DNA of 64,000 nucleotides from Bugulina stolonifera. Taxonomy: Eukaryota; Bryozoa; Gymnolaemata; Cheilostomatida; Bugulidae. The translations under genes were made by a program, and so were the position numbers. Below are positions 41,002 through 52,166 of the stretch, piece after piece (position 1 is the stretch's first letter; each line of letters starts with the position of its first letter). The stretch covers positions 13,289,072-13,353,071 of the forward strand of contig OW285189.1 in NCBI GenBank assembly GCA_935421135.1, read 5' to 3'. The notes under the pieces are model-generated. The model ran no database searches. It saw nothing but the letters and a program-made list of their open reading frames with translations, and was not told the DNA's origin.

Positions 41002-41399
41002 CATGTACTGTACATTTAGGTACTAGATTTGGTTACAATAGTATACTGTTAAAATATATTATATATATTTATTAATTAAAACATATAAATATCCATACAT
41101 GTAGATATGAAATATTGATGAGTATCCTATTTTTGTAGAAAGAGGCACCAAAAAACCAGAGGTCTGATCAACTCAGTGGATATTAATATTGCACTTACTG
41201 ATATATTATTGGTTCAATAGTGATGACTGCATGCGTGGTGTGGGTAAATGTATTTGGCATTGTCTCCTATAAGGCAAGTTGAGGCGGATCGCCGCAATAG
41301 CTCTGAATATTCATATGACATGATTTTGCTGGTTGCCTGAATCAGAATGTACCTATTCTGCAGGAGCTACTGTGGAGTTGCCTCGAAGATGCTTGAAGT

Positions 41400-44300
41400 A
41401 TGCTTACGAGATCGTTAGTAAGCCGTGGGATATCAATCAAGAGACAAACATCGCTTTTTATTCGAAGCTTCCAAAATGAGTTAAAGACGTCTGAAACTGA
41501 ACCGGTCTCGCTGGAAAATGTAACAAATCATTTAGAAAAGCACAACATGACTTATCAAAAAGGATACACATGCATCACGACAACTTGTCCACGGTTCACC
41601 CAGCCCAAACTCAAGTTAAAAAAGCTGGATCAACTGTATATTAACAGCACTACAGGTTGTTATTATATACAGTAAAACCTGATTTTATACTTATTCATAT
41701 TGAAATTTCTTGTGCCATTTAAAGACACTACTAACTTATGTAGCCTACATACATTTCAATAACTTGCATACTGTTTCTGATTCTTTTCTCTCTGTTCAGG
41801 TTATTTTGTTTGTGTGAACTGTAAGAGGTCTGGGCCTTGGGAGAAGCTGCGGGACAACATTAGTCTTGTTGCCACTTCCATGGAAAATGATAAAACTAGA
41901 AGACCGCCGTACGTATTTCTGATATATCTTCTTGGGCTAATATAAATGATCCACTGTAGATATCATGTATAAAAATATGAGCGCGACATGGCATGCCCAA
42001 AAAGGTTCCTGCTTTTCAACAGTGATTTGTTTCCCTGGTTTATGCAGTACTTATAGTAGCAGTATGTCACTTGATGATGGAGCTTGCTCTGAAAGACTTG
42101 CATATAATTTTGTTCAGAATAGATGGATTATAATATTGGCCTACATTACCATTTAGGATATGCTTCAAGGACTGGTCGGAAGAGGCAATTGACAAAGATC
42201 ATGATAAGAAAATTTCCAAATTGCTGTCTGAATGCAAGACGGAGCCGTTGGATGAGTGTGATTTTACCAATCTCACTAAGGTATATATATTCAATGAAGC
42301 TTGTAAACATTCAATGACTGATTACCCTTATGATAATTGTATCAGTTAATTTTTAGCCTGCACCTATGCCTGCTACCCTTTATCATCATTTATTTTCTGC
42401 ACATTTAATGTAATCATTTTGCCTATTTTACTATTTAGTTGATTAGTTTGATCTGGTTTTTTAGCTTTTGAACATGGAGAGTATAAAGCAAAGAACATTT
42501 GCAACCTATCAAGTGAAAGTATTACCAGATGGCGATGGAGTTGTCCTACCTTCCTGTCATGTTGATATGGTATATTATTGGGCCAAAACAATAACTCTGA
42601 AAAACTCGAAAATACAGACGCAGACAATTCCACGGTACACATTGTTATGTTCAATTGCATTTTAATGTGGCATATTATGTGACGTAATTACTCGAGCTCT
42701 AAGATCTCACTCATAGTATGGCAAAAAGGTGGATAAATGGTGATTGACTCCTGCACCAATGGTAATGGTGGGCAAGATATAAAACTTCGGCTTCTTCATC
42801 CCCAAAGCCGAACAAGCTATGCGTATATGATTGTAAAAATACTGCCTAAACCTTTTTAAATCATATTGCCATTCCTGTGTTATTCGTCCCATCTAGTATT
42901 GCTGTTCCTTGGCCCAAGCTTATAACATAACATTGAGATGTGATTGCTGGTCAGAGCTCCTTGTCTATCCCCTGACCATCTTTGACTGCACTATGTAGGA
43001 TGTTTACACATGTCCTGCATTGTGCACTGCAACAACCAACATTAGTTCTATTATCAGAATTACCTGTAATTTCTTTTCAGTCCTGACTCAATTTTATGTT
43101 CCATTTTCAAATCTGTATTTATTAGCGAGTGATTACTCCTTCACTATGCTCTTCATTTGTTGTAGGAATGGATATAATGGTTTATTTGGCTGGAGTGTAG
43201 CTAAAGGCAAAAAACATGTTGTGCTGACATCTAGTGAGGCAGATGCTATGGCTGTTTACCAGGAAACAGGAGTTGCCGCTATTGCACTACCACGTGGGAC
43301 TACAACATTACCACAACAGGTACAAGCTTGAATATAAATCTTACATATGATATTATATATGCTGAAATAATTTTCAAAATGTAGCACACTTACTGGTCAT
43401 GTGACCAATCATTAGCTGTTGGCATATCTCCACTCCGTTGTAGAGTATAAATATATACTACAGTACATATAGTAAAAATTAGAAAACATTAGCTGACTTG
43501 ATTCAACATGTCAGGGAAACAATTCATTCAGTCGGTATGTGTGATTCCTCAGTCCCATAAAAAACTAATCGATGTTGATTCGCTATGTTGACTATATTGT
43601 AGGCCTACATTTTAATGTAGAACATACATGCACTTAGGCCTACTACTATGTCAAAATGCCATTGCTTTGTATTTAGAGGCCAATTTTATCCTATGTGAAC
43701 ATTCTTCCACAGGCTCTTCCATTACTTGAAGGATTCCCAAAAGTAACCTTATGGTTTGATAATAATATATCAGCATTTGAAAGTGCTAAAGCTTTCGCCA
43801 GAAAACTAGGACCGAAACGTACCAGCATTGTTCGGTAGGAATCAAAACACCATTACATTGATAAGCATTGGTAATACTCATGATGCGATCTTGCTAGATA
43901 TTCCCTGACTTTGTTGGTTGAAGATGCACATTTTAAGTGGCTTGTCGAAACTAGCTGAATAAGTAATCAAAATATACCTCTGTGTAAAAATACATTGTAT
44001 GAATTTATATCTTAGACCAGAAATGATATCTCCTGCTCCTCTGAAGGCACTACAGCAAGGCTACAGCCTAAAAACTATTTTATCTACAGCAATCTCACTG
44101 CTTCATGAACATGTGATTAGTTTCAGCAGCCATCGATCTGAGGTTCGACATGAGCTAGAATTCGCAGAACATGTAGCTGGGGTCAAGGTAATTGCTATGG
44201 TATTGAGTACCATATGTGACCCCTGCTCTCAGAATCAGACATCGGGAAGGCCAAACATTATTATTTTTGTAAAGTTCAGCTTTGACAGGCTATAACCACT

Positions 44301-47300
44301 AATCATACTTAATTTACATGATGTAATTTTTGATAACGCTGACAATTCATTATCTTTATCGTGGGTGTTGGGTTGCTCCAACTCCGTCTCCGACAATAGG
44401 CATCTCCAACACCGACTCCTATTTTTGTGTTTACACTACACCAACTTTGCCGGAGTTGGGCAAAAAAGCCAGAGTTGGTGTTGGAAACGGTGTAGTGTAA
44501 ATGCATTGAATTGGTTAGAAGTAGGACATATCTGTTGATTAAAACAGGCCTCGCTGCAATTTTATGGACACCTTGATGTCTGATTCCGACAGAAGGGGTC
44601 ACATATGTTCAAGAGACTCCTAACTCTTGTCCTCTTGTATAGGGAATAATCTAATGGGTAAATACAATGCATATACATATACATGTACTAGTAATGGATT
44701 CGGAATTGCTAAAAGATCCAGTGATAATCATCTTTAAACTGATGTTTATCTATAGCAAAGTGCAACTAGTGATCTGCCGTTGTAAACTAAGGTTTACACC
44801 ATATTATTTTTGTTTTATTCAGATAGACACTGGAATGTTCTGTTGCTCTAAACAATATAATATTTGTAGTGGAACAACTTCCCCAAACTCACCTCTCTAA
44901 TAAAAGGCCATCGACGAGGTGAACTGACAGTATTCACTGGTGGTACAGGCTCTGGGAAGACCACTTTCCTCAGTGACTATTCTTTAGATCTCTGTACTAG
45001 TGGGGTAGGTGGAGCTGTTATAATGATTGATTGACTGCCTGACTGACCGACCGACCGACTGACTGATATAAGCACGGGCGGACAGATCGATTGATGCACT
45101 GTCTGCTATAAAGATGATGTTCCTTGCTAACTCTGTCAACCCATGTTAATCAGTCATTAGTTGCTGTTTGAGGAAGTCTATCAAGCTGAGTTGTGTCATT
45201 TCAGAAGTTGTGCTGTGTATGCAAGTATTATAGTGTTAGCACAAGATAAAAAACTTCCAGCATCTGTTACGGTTGACTTACGTAGGTTACAAGGCATATT
45301 AACGAACTAACACTACGACATGCATGTAATATCCTTTAGGTGAATACTTTATGGGGGAGCTTTGAAATTACGAATCTTAGACTCATGAAGACAATGATAC
45401 AGCAGTTTTCCAGGTTGGTACAAGTGTGCTCCACATATACTACGATAAAAGTATAAATTGAAAACATTTATGACTGGTCTTTAGTGTACAAAATACATGT
45501 ATATGCAGATGATATAACAGTGTAGATCTGGCAACAATTCATTCTGTAATATCATAGATGCTGTGCTTGCAAATGCACAGTTATACATGTAATTATATAT
45601 TAATGTTTAGAAAAGATCTAACCAAACATATGGATGAATACGACGGGTGGGCTGACCAGTTTGAACAGCTTCCTATGTACTTCATGAATTTCCATGGCCA
45701 AGAAAGTATTCGTAAAGTAATAGAGGTAAGTGTATCCATCCTTGATATAATAATTTTGAATTAGCCATGCAATTTGTTAACAAGTATGCTTGGTTTATTT
45801 GCAATCATTTTACTATAATCTTTGAAATATAGTTTTACTCAATTTTCTATCACTGCGTTGAACGTTGATATTCAAGCAGTTAGTATGTGTCCAAACAAAC
45901 TGCTTGTTTTGCAACAGAAATACTTTTATGGACTTCTAATGCTATGTAAAAATTGATATACCATTTATGTTTTAGACTATGTCGCACGCCGTGTACATAT
46001 ATGATATCTCTCATGTGATTGTGGACAATCTGCAGTTCATGATGGGCACATTGGACTCTAAAAATGACCGGTTTACTAAACAGGATGAAATAGTCGGTTG
46101 TTTTAGACAGTTTGCTACTAAAATGAACTGCCATGTTACTTTGGTGATTCACCCCCGTAAGGTAAGTTGTGTTCACTACATTCTTTACATCGGTTGTCTA
46201 TTTCGTATGACTAGTAAACCATGCACCTGTTTACAAAGTACAAGGCCATCCGACTGTCAGTACCTCTATCATGGCTACCATATTAACCAATCAACATTAG
46301 AAATGACAATTCTCTGATGATAATACTTGGTTATTTCATCAATGGCCTATATTATTCAAGGTGACAACTCACCAATCTGAGAGCAATGAAGCTAATCAAG
46401 CTCTGGTTGTCACTCCTGTATGGCACTACAACTGTTCCAACTAGTAGCTAATCATTGAATATAATTGTAAAAGTATGTAAAATACAAAAATGTAGATCAG
46501 CATGATTATAGTTCTTCTAGACATTCAACATGGGTGTGCAATTTGTGTCAGATGAGATGCCCTAATCTCAGTTGAAACTCACTGATAGAATTTAGGATGC
46601 ACTCAATAAAACTTAGCTTGATCATTATTGTTTATCTTAAAAGTATGTAATTTTAATTTTCATGTTTTACATCAGTTCTAATAATATTCGCAAGAAACAT
46701 GTTTTAATATCCCATGTTAGTTTCGATTTTGGAGTTGCATTCTCTCAGACATATCTATCATTCTGTTGAGACATTATAATATGACAATAATTACTGTTGT
46801 GTTTTGTTGGAGTCATCGCCTCCTGTCATGTTATGTGCAAAGCTAGCTTTTGGCTAGAATAGCTTATAGCTGTAAGATATTAGATGTATTTTTGGGTATA
46901 TAAACACTTCTGCTATATGGTAAAGTCAGAGTTGAGATTGAGCAGTAACATAAGACATTAAATAAACTGTTAGAAGAATACAACAGATTTGGCGACGAGG
47001 ATTAACCACATATCAAGTATCAACTCATCAGCTGCCATCTGAACCAAAGGTAAATTTGACTTGCATATTGGTCAAATAACTATGGCTACTACAACTGAAC
47101 AACTAGTTACCTTGCTAGCCCAACAAATTGCTCAACAGAAGGAACAGATGGAGCAGCAGAAGGAACAGATGGAACAGCAGAAGGAACATCTGGAAAGGCA
47201 GCTGGAGGAACAAAGATCACAGCATGCAGAACAGATGAAATTACTTGCTCAATCAACAGGCAGGCAAGTACAAACCACACCAAGTTTCACCGCATTCAAT

Positions 47301-50300
47301 CCGAATACGGAACTATGGACTGATTACTTCTCAAGGTTCACTACTTTTATCCAGGCTCAGTCTATCACAGATGAAAAAGTACCACAGGTATTCTTGACTA
47401 ACCAATCTACTGATATATACAAACAACTGAAGGATTGGACAGAGCAGCAGCCAAGAAAAGACATACAGAAACTGGAAATGGAGGAAATCTACAACTATAT
47501 GATGACTCAATATAACCCAAGGACTTTTATCATCAGAGAGAGGTACAGATTCTGGAGTGACATGAACAGAAAACCAGGAGAGACAATTCCAGAATTAGCA
47601 GCTAGGATTCGGCATGACGCAGCCACATGCGACTTCACATCTATTCAGGATCCCCAGGATGAAGCCTTACGAATAAGATTCATATGTTCAGTAGGAAATG
47701 AAGCCATTTTAAAAGCACTTTTCAAATTGAAAGATGGAGATTTAACTTTCAACAGAGCAATAGAGGTAGCAGCCGAAGCGGAAGAAGCAGCCAAGGTAGC
47801 CAAGGAAACTGTCCATGGAACAACAAATACACTAAACTTGCTACGGAAGAAGAAGACGACTCCAACAACAAAGACACACTCACAAACAGCTTCACCATGT
47901 AACTGCTGTGGAAGGACAAATCATAATCAAAGGGACTGCAGATACAAGAATGCTGCATGCAACTACTGCAAGATAACAGGACATCTAGAGGCAGTCTGCC
48001 GCAAGAAGAAGAAGGTGAACTCTCAGCCATTAAATATTGTGAGGGCTCTAAAAACAGTACATGCTGTTCCACAAATTCAAGTAGAATTAATTCTTCAAGG
48101 ACAGCCACTGCAACTAGAAGTGGACACAGGAGCAGGAGACAACTTTCTATCAGAACACAATTGGAGAAGACTAGGAGCACCTACACTGCAACCATCACTG
48201 ATTCACTATGAGTCAGCTACCCATCACCCGATAGAGATTATAGGCACGTGTACACTCAACACCAAAGTAGGAGGTCAGCAAGAGAAACCCCTTCATTTTG
48301 TAATCAGCAAAATACCTAATCTCAACCTTCTGGGCAGAGGTGGAATCCAACAGCTAGACATCTCCCTAGATTCTCTGATGCCACAAGCCAATAGAAGACA
48401 ACATACAGACGTTCTCACAATCAGCAGCAACCTGAAGGAAGCATGCAGAAGACTAACATCAGAGTTCAAGGATCTCTTCACGCCAGAATTAGGATGTCTA
48501 AAGGATTTTGAACTAGAAGTGAAGTTCAAACAAGACAGTAAGCCTATTTTCTGCAAACCCCGACCAGTACCATATGCCATCCAAGAAGATTTAGGCCAAG
48601 CGTATGATGCTGGAATCAGTAGAGGAGTCTGGGAACCTGTACAGTTTAACTCTTATGGTACTCCCGTAGTACCAATAAGAAAAGCACAGCTACCTGGACA
48701 ACCAAGACGGAAGTTGAGAGTTTGTGGAGACTACTCAGTGACAGTCAACGCACAGCTAGAAGATCATCGTCAGCCAATCCCTTTACCAGAAGAACTGATG
48801 AGGAAGCTAGGAGGCGGACATGGTTTTTCAAAGATTGACTTGGCCGATGCGTACAACCAGATTTGCTTAGCACCAGAAAGTCAAAAGAAACTAGCACTCA
48901 GCACACACAGAGGAGTCCTATTACAGAAGCGCTTACCTTTTGGAATAAGTTCTGCACCAGGATATTTCCAAGAGATTATGGAGCAACTAACCCAAGATCT
49001 GCCTGGAGTCGCTGTCTATCTGGATGATATTCTAGTGTCCGGAGCAACAGCAGAAGATCACCTAATCAATCTTCGCAGACTACTTCAACGCCTGCAAGAC
49101 CGAGGGTTAAGATGCAATCTCCAGAAATGTGTCTTTGCAGAAGACACAGTAGAATACCTGGGACACCAGCTATCTCAAGAAGGCATAGCAAAAGGATCTG
49201 GAGTAGAAGATGTAAAGAAGATGCCACCACCCACTGATGTAACAGGTCTACAATCTTTCATGGGTTCCATCCAATTCTACCACAAGTTTCTACCAGATCT
49301 ATCAACAGTCACAGCACCTCTTCAGAAGTTATTAAGAAAGGGAGAGAAATGGCAATGGACACCAATTCAACAAGCAGCATTTTCTCAACTCAAGCAGATG
49401 TTATGCAGTGACCTTGTCCTGGCACATTTTGACCCATCATTAAAGTTAGGCATATCCTGTGATGCATCAGCAGTGGGACTCGGGGTAGTGCTATTCCATC
49501 GATACGGAGATGGATCTGAACGACCAATTGCCCATGCAAGCAAGACACTGACACAGACTCAACGAGGATACAGCCAAACCCAGAAGGAAGCACTAGCTAT
49601 TATCTTTGGCATCACCAAGTTCCATCAGTTCTTATATGGGAGGAAGTTCATACTCATAACGGATCATCGATCTCTACTTACTCTGTTTGGCCCCAACAAA
49701 GCAACACCGGCTATGGCGGCCAACAGACTCGCCAGATGGGCACTTACACTAAACCAGTATCAGTACTCCATTGAATACAGGAAAACCTCAGAACATGGAA
49801 ATGCAGATGTACTCAGCAGACTACCTAGTGGCCCTGATGCTAAGTTTGATGCAGAAGAAGAAGGAGAAGATATAGACACTGTTTGCTGTATCAAAGCTAT
49901 CGGCACACAGCTCTCTCCAACAGAACCTGGAGTGCTGAAGAAAGAAACGGCTAAAGATCCAGTACTCAGCAAAATTATGAGATATACCAGGGAAGGCTGG
50001 CAAGATGAAGAGCGGAATCCATATCAGAGTGAAGTGAACTTGGAAGGCTACAGCATCAAGGATTTCCAGAAGTTAACTGCATCACTATCAATCGAAAATG
50101 GATGTTTACTATATGGAAGCAGAGTGGTAATTCCCCTATCTCTCCAAAAGGAAGTGTTACAACTGATACATATGGGACATTTTGTCTGTGTATGCACTTG
50201 GGTCTGGCATCCTGGGATTCCGGTATTTGATCTTTGGTGGTGTTGGTGGTGTATTGTGTTCAGGTTCTGCACTTCTCTGCTTATTAGTGTTGCTTGTAGG

Positions 50301-52166
50301 AGATTCAGGTATATGTATATCTTCTGGTGGTTCACCATCCTCTGCACTGACATGTCGAAGCTGTAACTGATCTATGTGCCTTTTCCAGACTGGTCCTCTT
50401 GGCATAATCTTGACCATTACCGATCTGCTTCCCAGAACTTTGGTGACCACTGCCTCTATCCATTTAGGTTGCCTGTTTCGTCTAGGTCCACAATATAACG
50501 CATAACAGGGATTTCCTACATTATAACAATGTAACTTCTTAGTTCTCTGGACGTCTTGCATTTGTTTTCCTTGAGCCAAATGAGCCGGAGAAGGTAACAG
50601 CACATCTATCTTTGTCCTGATCTGTCGTCCATTCAGTAGCTCACTAGGAGAGAATCCATAGGATAGCGGTGTTCGTCTATATTGCATTAGAAACTCCTGA
50701 AGAGCTTGGTTGGTGGAAAGAGTAGACTTCTTTAGAGACTGTTTAAATGATCCCACCATTCGTTCAGCTGCTCCATTAGTGGCTGGATGGTAAGGTGCTC
50801 CTCGTAGGTGGATGATTCCCCTCTCCTTACACCACTGCTGAAACTCGTCTGAGGTGAAGCTTGTTCCATTATCTGTGACTATGGTATGAGGGTAACCAAA
50901 GTGAGCAAAATCTTTTTCCAGTAGGTCTGTAGTTGCTTTGGTAGAGGTAGAACTTGTTGGATGTATACAAGGATACTTGGTGTAAGCATCTACTAGGACC
51001 AGCCAATTGGTCCCCATGAAGTTGATTGCGTGGTCGATGTGTAGTCTGCTCCACGGCTTTTCTGGCATCATCCAAGGGTGAATTGGTGCCTTAGTTGGTT
51101 GGTTCTGATGTTCCCTGCAGGTGGTGCATTTCTGAGTCATCTCCATAATGTCCTTGTCCATACGAGGCCAGTAGACTGCAGTGCGAGCCAGACGATCCAC
51201 AAGAAACCGGAAGCCCAAATAAAGGAATAATCCAATTTCAGGAAAGAGGTGTTGAGACATTATAATATGACAATAATTACTGTTGTGTTTTGTTGGAGTC
51301 ATCGCCTCCTGTCATGTTATGTGCAAAGCTAGCTTTTGGCTAGAATAGCTTATAGCTGTAAGATATTAGATATATTTTTGGGTATATAAACACTTCTGCT
51401 ATATGGTAAAGTCAGAGTTGAGATTGAGCAGTAACATAAGACATTAAATAAACTGTTAGAAGAATACAACACATTCATTGGAAAAACAACTCTAAAAATA
51501 TCATTGTGCATGCATTGTGACTGGTCCACTGGTGTTGCTAAATAATCAAGACAGTTATATTGAGATTGGAGTGTTTGAAACTAGGGGACCAACATAGCCT
51601 ATACATGTAGCTCAAAGAATACCTTGTAGGAAGATGGAGAGCATCTAAGCACAAACTCTATATTTGGCGGTGCTAAAGCTTCACAGGAAGCTGACAACAT
51701 TCTGATTCTGCAGACGAATAATGTCCCTGGCTCATCCTATAACAGCAAGTTTCTGCAGGTGAGTTATTGAACTATAATTTGTCTACAAGGATTTGTATTT
51801 CTTACAAAATTCCTCACTGTATCTACTATGAATTGAGGAAGACGTCAACATTTCTTTTCACAAAATATATTTGCTGTATATATACCCCACTGTGACAGGC
51901 TCAATATGCTCTAGCTTAAGCTGTCTGTATATAATGTACTCACTTTCTTTCTAAATTGAATTCCATGATTATTTTAATAAGTATGTACATGTACACTGTA
52001 GGTTACCAAGAACAGGTTTGATGGGACTTTAGGCTCTATGCAACTGAAGTTTGATAAATCATGTAAGAGTTTTGTCACCAAAACAGTTAAAAAGCGAACT
52101 GACTCGTCATCACAAGATGATAATTCAGCATCAGAGGAGGCATCAGAGCATCCTACTACCTGGTAA
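41400..52166 (+). CDS. TWNK: Twinkle, mitochondrial replicative DNA helicase, complete
   Basis: Twinkle is the hexameric 5'-3' helicase of mitochondrial DNA replication, related to T7 gp4. Thirteen exons: 41400-41655, 41800-41908, 42157-42280, 42465-42634, 43166-43319, 43713-43834, 44016-44187, 44870-45004, 45340-45413, 45611-45725, 45976-46161, 51630-51758, 52002-52166; 636 aa (human 684). Residues 1-26 are basic, with no acidic residue and R/K/S/L-rich, a likely mitochondrial presequence. A zinc-ribbon-like region (CITTTCPRF, then [13 protein letters not shown]) and a primase/Toprim-like region ([39 protein letters not shown]) precede the RecA helicase core: Walker [18 protein letters not shown] (~391-407), Walker B-like [26 protein letters not shown], and [19 protein letters not shown]. 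The C-terminal tail is Ser/Glu-rich. A 4.7-kb LTR retrotransposon occupies intron 11; all host exons are intact. Confidence 0.95.
44340..44600. repeat. Interleaved inverted repeats in a Twinkle intron
   Basis: CTCCAACACCGACTC (44404-44418) faces GAGTTGGTGTTGG (44472-44484), and TTTACACTACACC (44430-44442) faces GGTGTAGTGTAAA (44489-44501). The pairs interleave (A-B-A'-B') rather than nest. Probably the remains of a foldback element, ends unresolved. Confidence 0.5.
45025..45068. repeat. GACT/GACC tetranucleotide microsatellite
   Basis: A run of TGACTGAC/CGACCGAC units in a Twinkle intron, immediately after exon 44870-45004. Confidence 0.8.
46764..46985 (+). repeat. 5' LTR (222 bp)
   Basis: Begins TGTTGAGACATTATAATATG and ends AGAAGAATACAACA, so TG...CA termini. 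It contains a TATA-like GGGTATATAAAC and a poly(A) signal AATAAA near its end. It is identical to the 3' LTR except G at 46886. Confidence 0.95.
47082..50366 (+). CDS. Retrotransposon Gag-Pol polyprotein (protease, reverse transcriptase, RNase H); truncated before integrase
   Basis: A single open frame from ATG 47082 (a TTG 21 bases upstream is not credible) to 50366. Order: glutamine-rich coiled coil (repeated QQKEQME), a capsid-like region, two zinc knuckles ([28 protein letters not shown]), protease with [12 protein letters not shown], reverse transcriptase with [26 protein letters not shown] and the catalytic [12 protein letters not shown], then RNase H with [15 protein letters not shown] and [13 protein letters not shown]. 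The frame then enters the first half of the integrase zinc domain (LIHMGH) and from about 50178 runs into unrelated residues, because the following DNA is inverted. Gag, protease and RT look undamaged. This is a transposable element, not a host gene. Confidence 0.93.
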   Translation: MATTTEQLVTLLAQQIAQQKEQMEQQKEQMEQQKEHLERQLEEQRSQHAEQMKLLAQSTGRQVQTTPSFTAFNPNTELWTDYFSRFTTFIQAQSITDEKVPQVFLTNQSTDIYKQLKDWTEQQPRKDIQKLEMEEIYNYMMTQYNPRTFIIRERYRFWSDMNRKPGETIPELAARIRHDAATCDFTSIQDPQDEALRIRFICSVGNEAILKALFKLKDGDLTFNRAIEVAAEAEEAAKVAKETVHGTTNTLNLLRKKKTTPTTKTHSQTASPCNCCGRTNHNQRDCRYKNAACNYCKITGHLEAVCRKKKKVNSQPLNIVRALKTVHAVPQIQVELILQGQPLQLEVDTGAGDNFLSEHNWRRLGAPTLQPSLIHYESATHHPIEIIGTCTLNTKVGGQQEKPLHFVISKIPNLNLLGRGGIQQLDISLDSLMPQANRRQHTDVLTISSNLKEACRRLTSEFKDLFTPELGCLKDFELEVKFKQDSKPIFCKPRPVPYAIQEDLGQAYDAGISRGVWEPVQFNSYGTPVVPIRKAQLPGQPRRKLRVCGDYSVTVNAQLEDHRQPIPLPEELMRKLGGGHGFSKIDLADAYNQICLAPESQKKLALSTHRGVLLQKRLPFGISSAPGYFQEIMEQLTQDLPGVAVYLDDILVSGATAEDHLINLRRLLQRLQDRGLRCNLQKCVFAEDTVEYLGHQLSQEGIAKGSGVEDVKKMPPPTDVTGLQSFMGSIQFYHKFLPDLSTVTAPLQKLLRKGEKWQWTPIQQAAFSQLKQMLCSDLVLAHFDPSLKLGISCDASAVGLGVVLFHRYGDGSERPIAHASKTLTQTQRGYSQTQKEALAIIFGITKFHQFLYGRKFILITDHRSLLTLFGPNKATPAMAANRLARWALTLNQYQYSIEYRKTSEHGNADVLSRLPSGPDAKFDAEEEGEDIDTVCCIKAIGTQLSPTEPGVLKKETAKDPVLSKIMRYTREGWQDEERNPYQSEVNLEGYSIKDFQKLTASLSIENGCLLYGSRVVIPLSLQKEVLQLIHMGHFVCVCTWVWHPGIPVFDLWWCWWCIVFRFCTSLLISVACRRFRYMYIFWWFTILCTDMSKL
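50157..51302 (-). CDS. Retrotransposon integrase, encoded on the strand opposite to Gag-Pol
   Basis: Minus-strand frame whose authentic part runs from about 51213 down to 50180: the CxxC of the zinc domain (CTTCREHQ), the DDE core with LHIDHA (D), IVTDNGTSF (D) and [11 protein letters not shown] (E), then a basic C-terminal region ([16 protein letters not shown]). The two histidines of the HHCC zinc domain lie on the other side of the breakpoint, in the plus-strand Pol frame. Catalytic residues are present and the frame is open, so the block was inverted without decay. Its first ~30 residues, as opened from 51302, belong to the LTR and are not integrase. Confidence 0.9.
   Translation of the reverse strand: MTPTKHNSNYCHIIMSQHLFPEIGLFLYLGFRFLVDRLARTAVYWPRMDKDIMEMTQKCTTCREHQNQPTKAPIHPWMMPEKPWSRLHIDHAINFMGTNWLVLVDAYTKYPCIHPTSSTSTKATTDLLEKDFAHFGYPHTIVTDNGTSFTSDEFQQWCKERGIIHLRGAPYHPATNGAAERMVGSFKQSLKKSTLSTNQALQEFLMQYRRTPLSYGFSPSELLNGRQIRTKIDVLLPSPAHLAQGKQMQDVQRTKKLHCYNVGNPCYALYCGPRRNRQPKWIEAVVTKVLGSRSVMVKIMPRGPVWKRHIDQLQLRHVSAEDGEPPEDIHIPESPTSNTNKQRSAEPEHNTPPTPPKIKYRNPRMPDPSAYTDKMSHMYQL
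51250..51471 (+). repeat. 3' LTR (222 bp)
   Basis: Same sequence as the 5' LTR apart from A at about 51372. Preceded directly by the polypurine tract AGGAAAGAGG and followed by the CATTC target duplication. Confidence 0.95.

Larger units (their letters stand above)
46764..51471 (+). mobile_element. Ty3/gypsy-type LTR retrotransposon, young, with inverted integrase segment
   Basis: A 4.7-kb element with 222-bp LTRs at both ends, bounded by a perfect 5-bp target duplication CATTC (46759-46763, 51472-51476). It lies in intron 11 of Twinkle, same strand. Order: 5' LTR, primer-binding region (TTTGGCGACGAGGAT from 46988), gag-pol frame, an inverted integrase block, polypurine tract AGGAAAGAGG (51240-51249), 3' LTR. 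The plus-strand position of the polypurine tract and primer site shows the whole element is plus-oriented and only the ~50175-51213 block is reversed. The LTRs differ at a single base, so insertion is recent. Confidence 0.93.

Noticed and set aside
50179..50366. C-terminal tail of the Gag-Pol frame as a novel domain
   Set aside because: It is antisense reading of the inverted integrase block; the residues have no relation to Pol.
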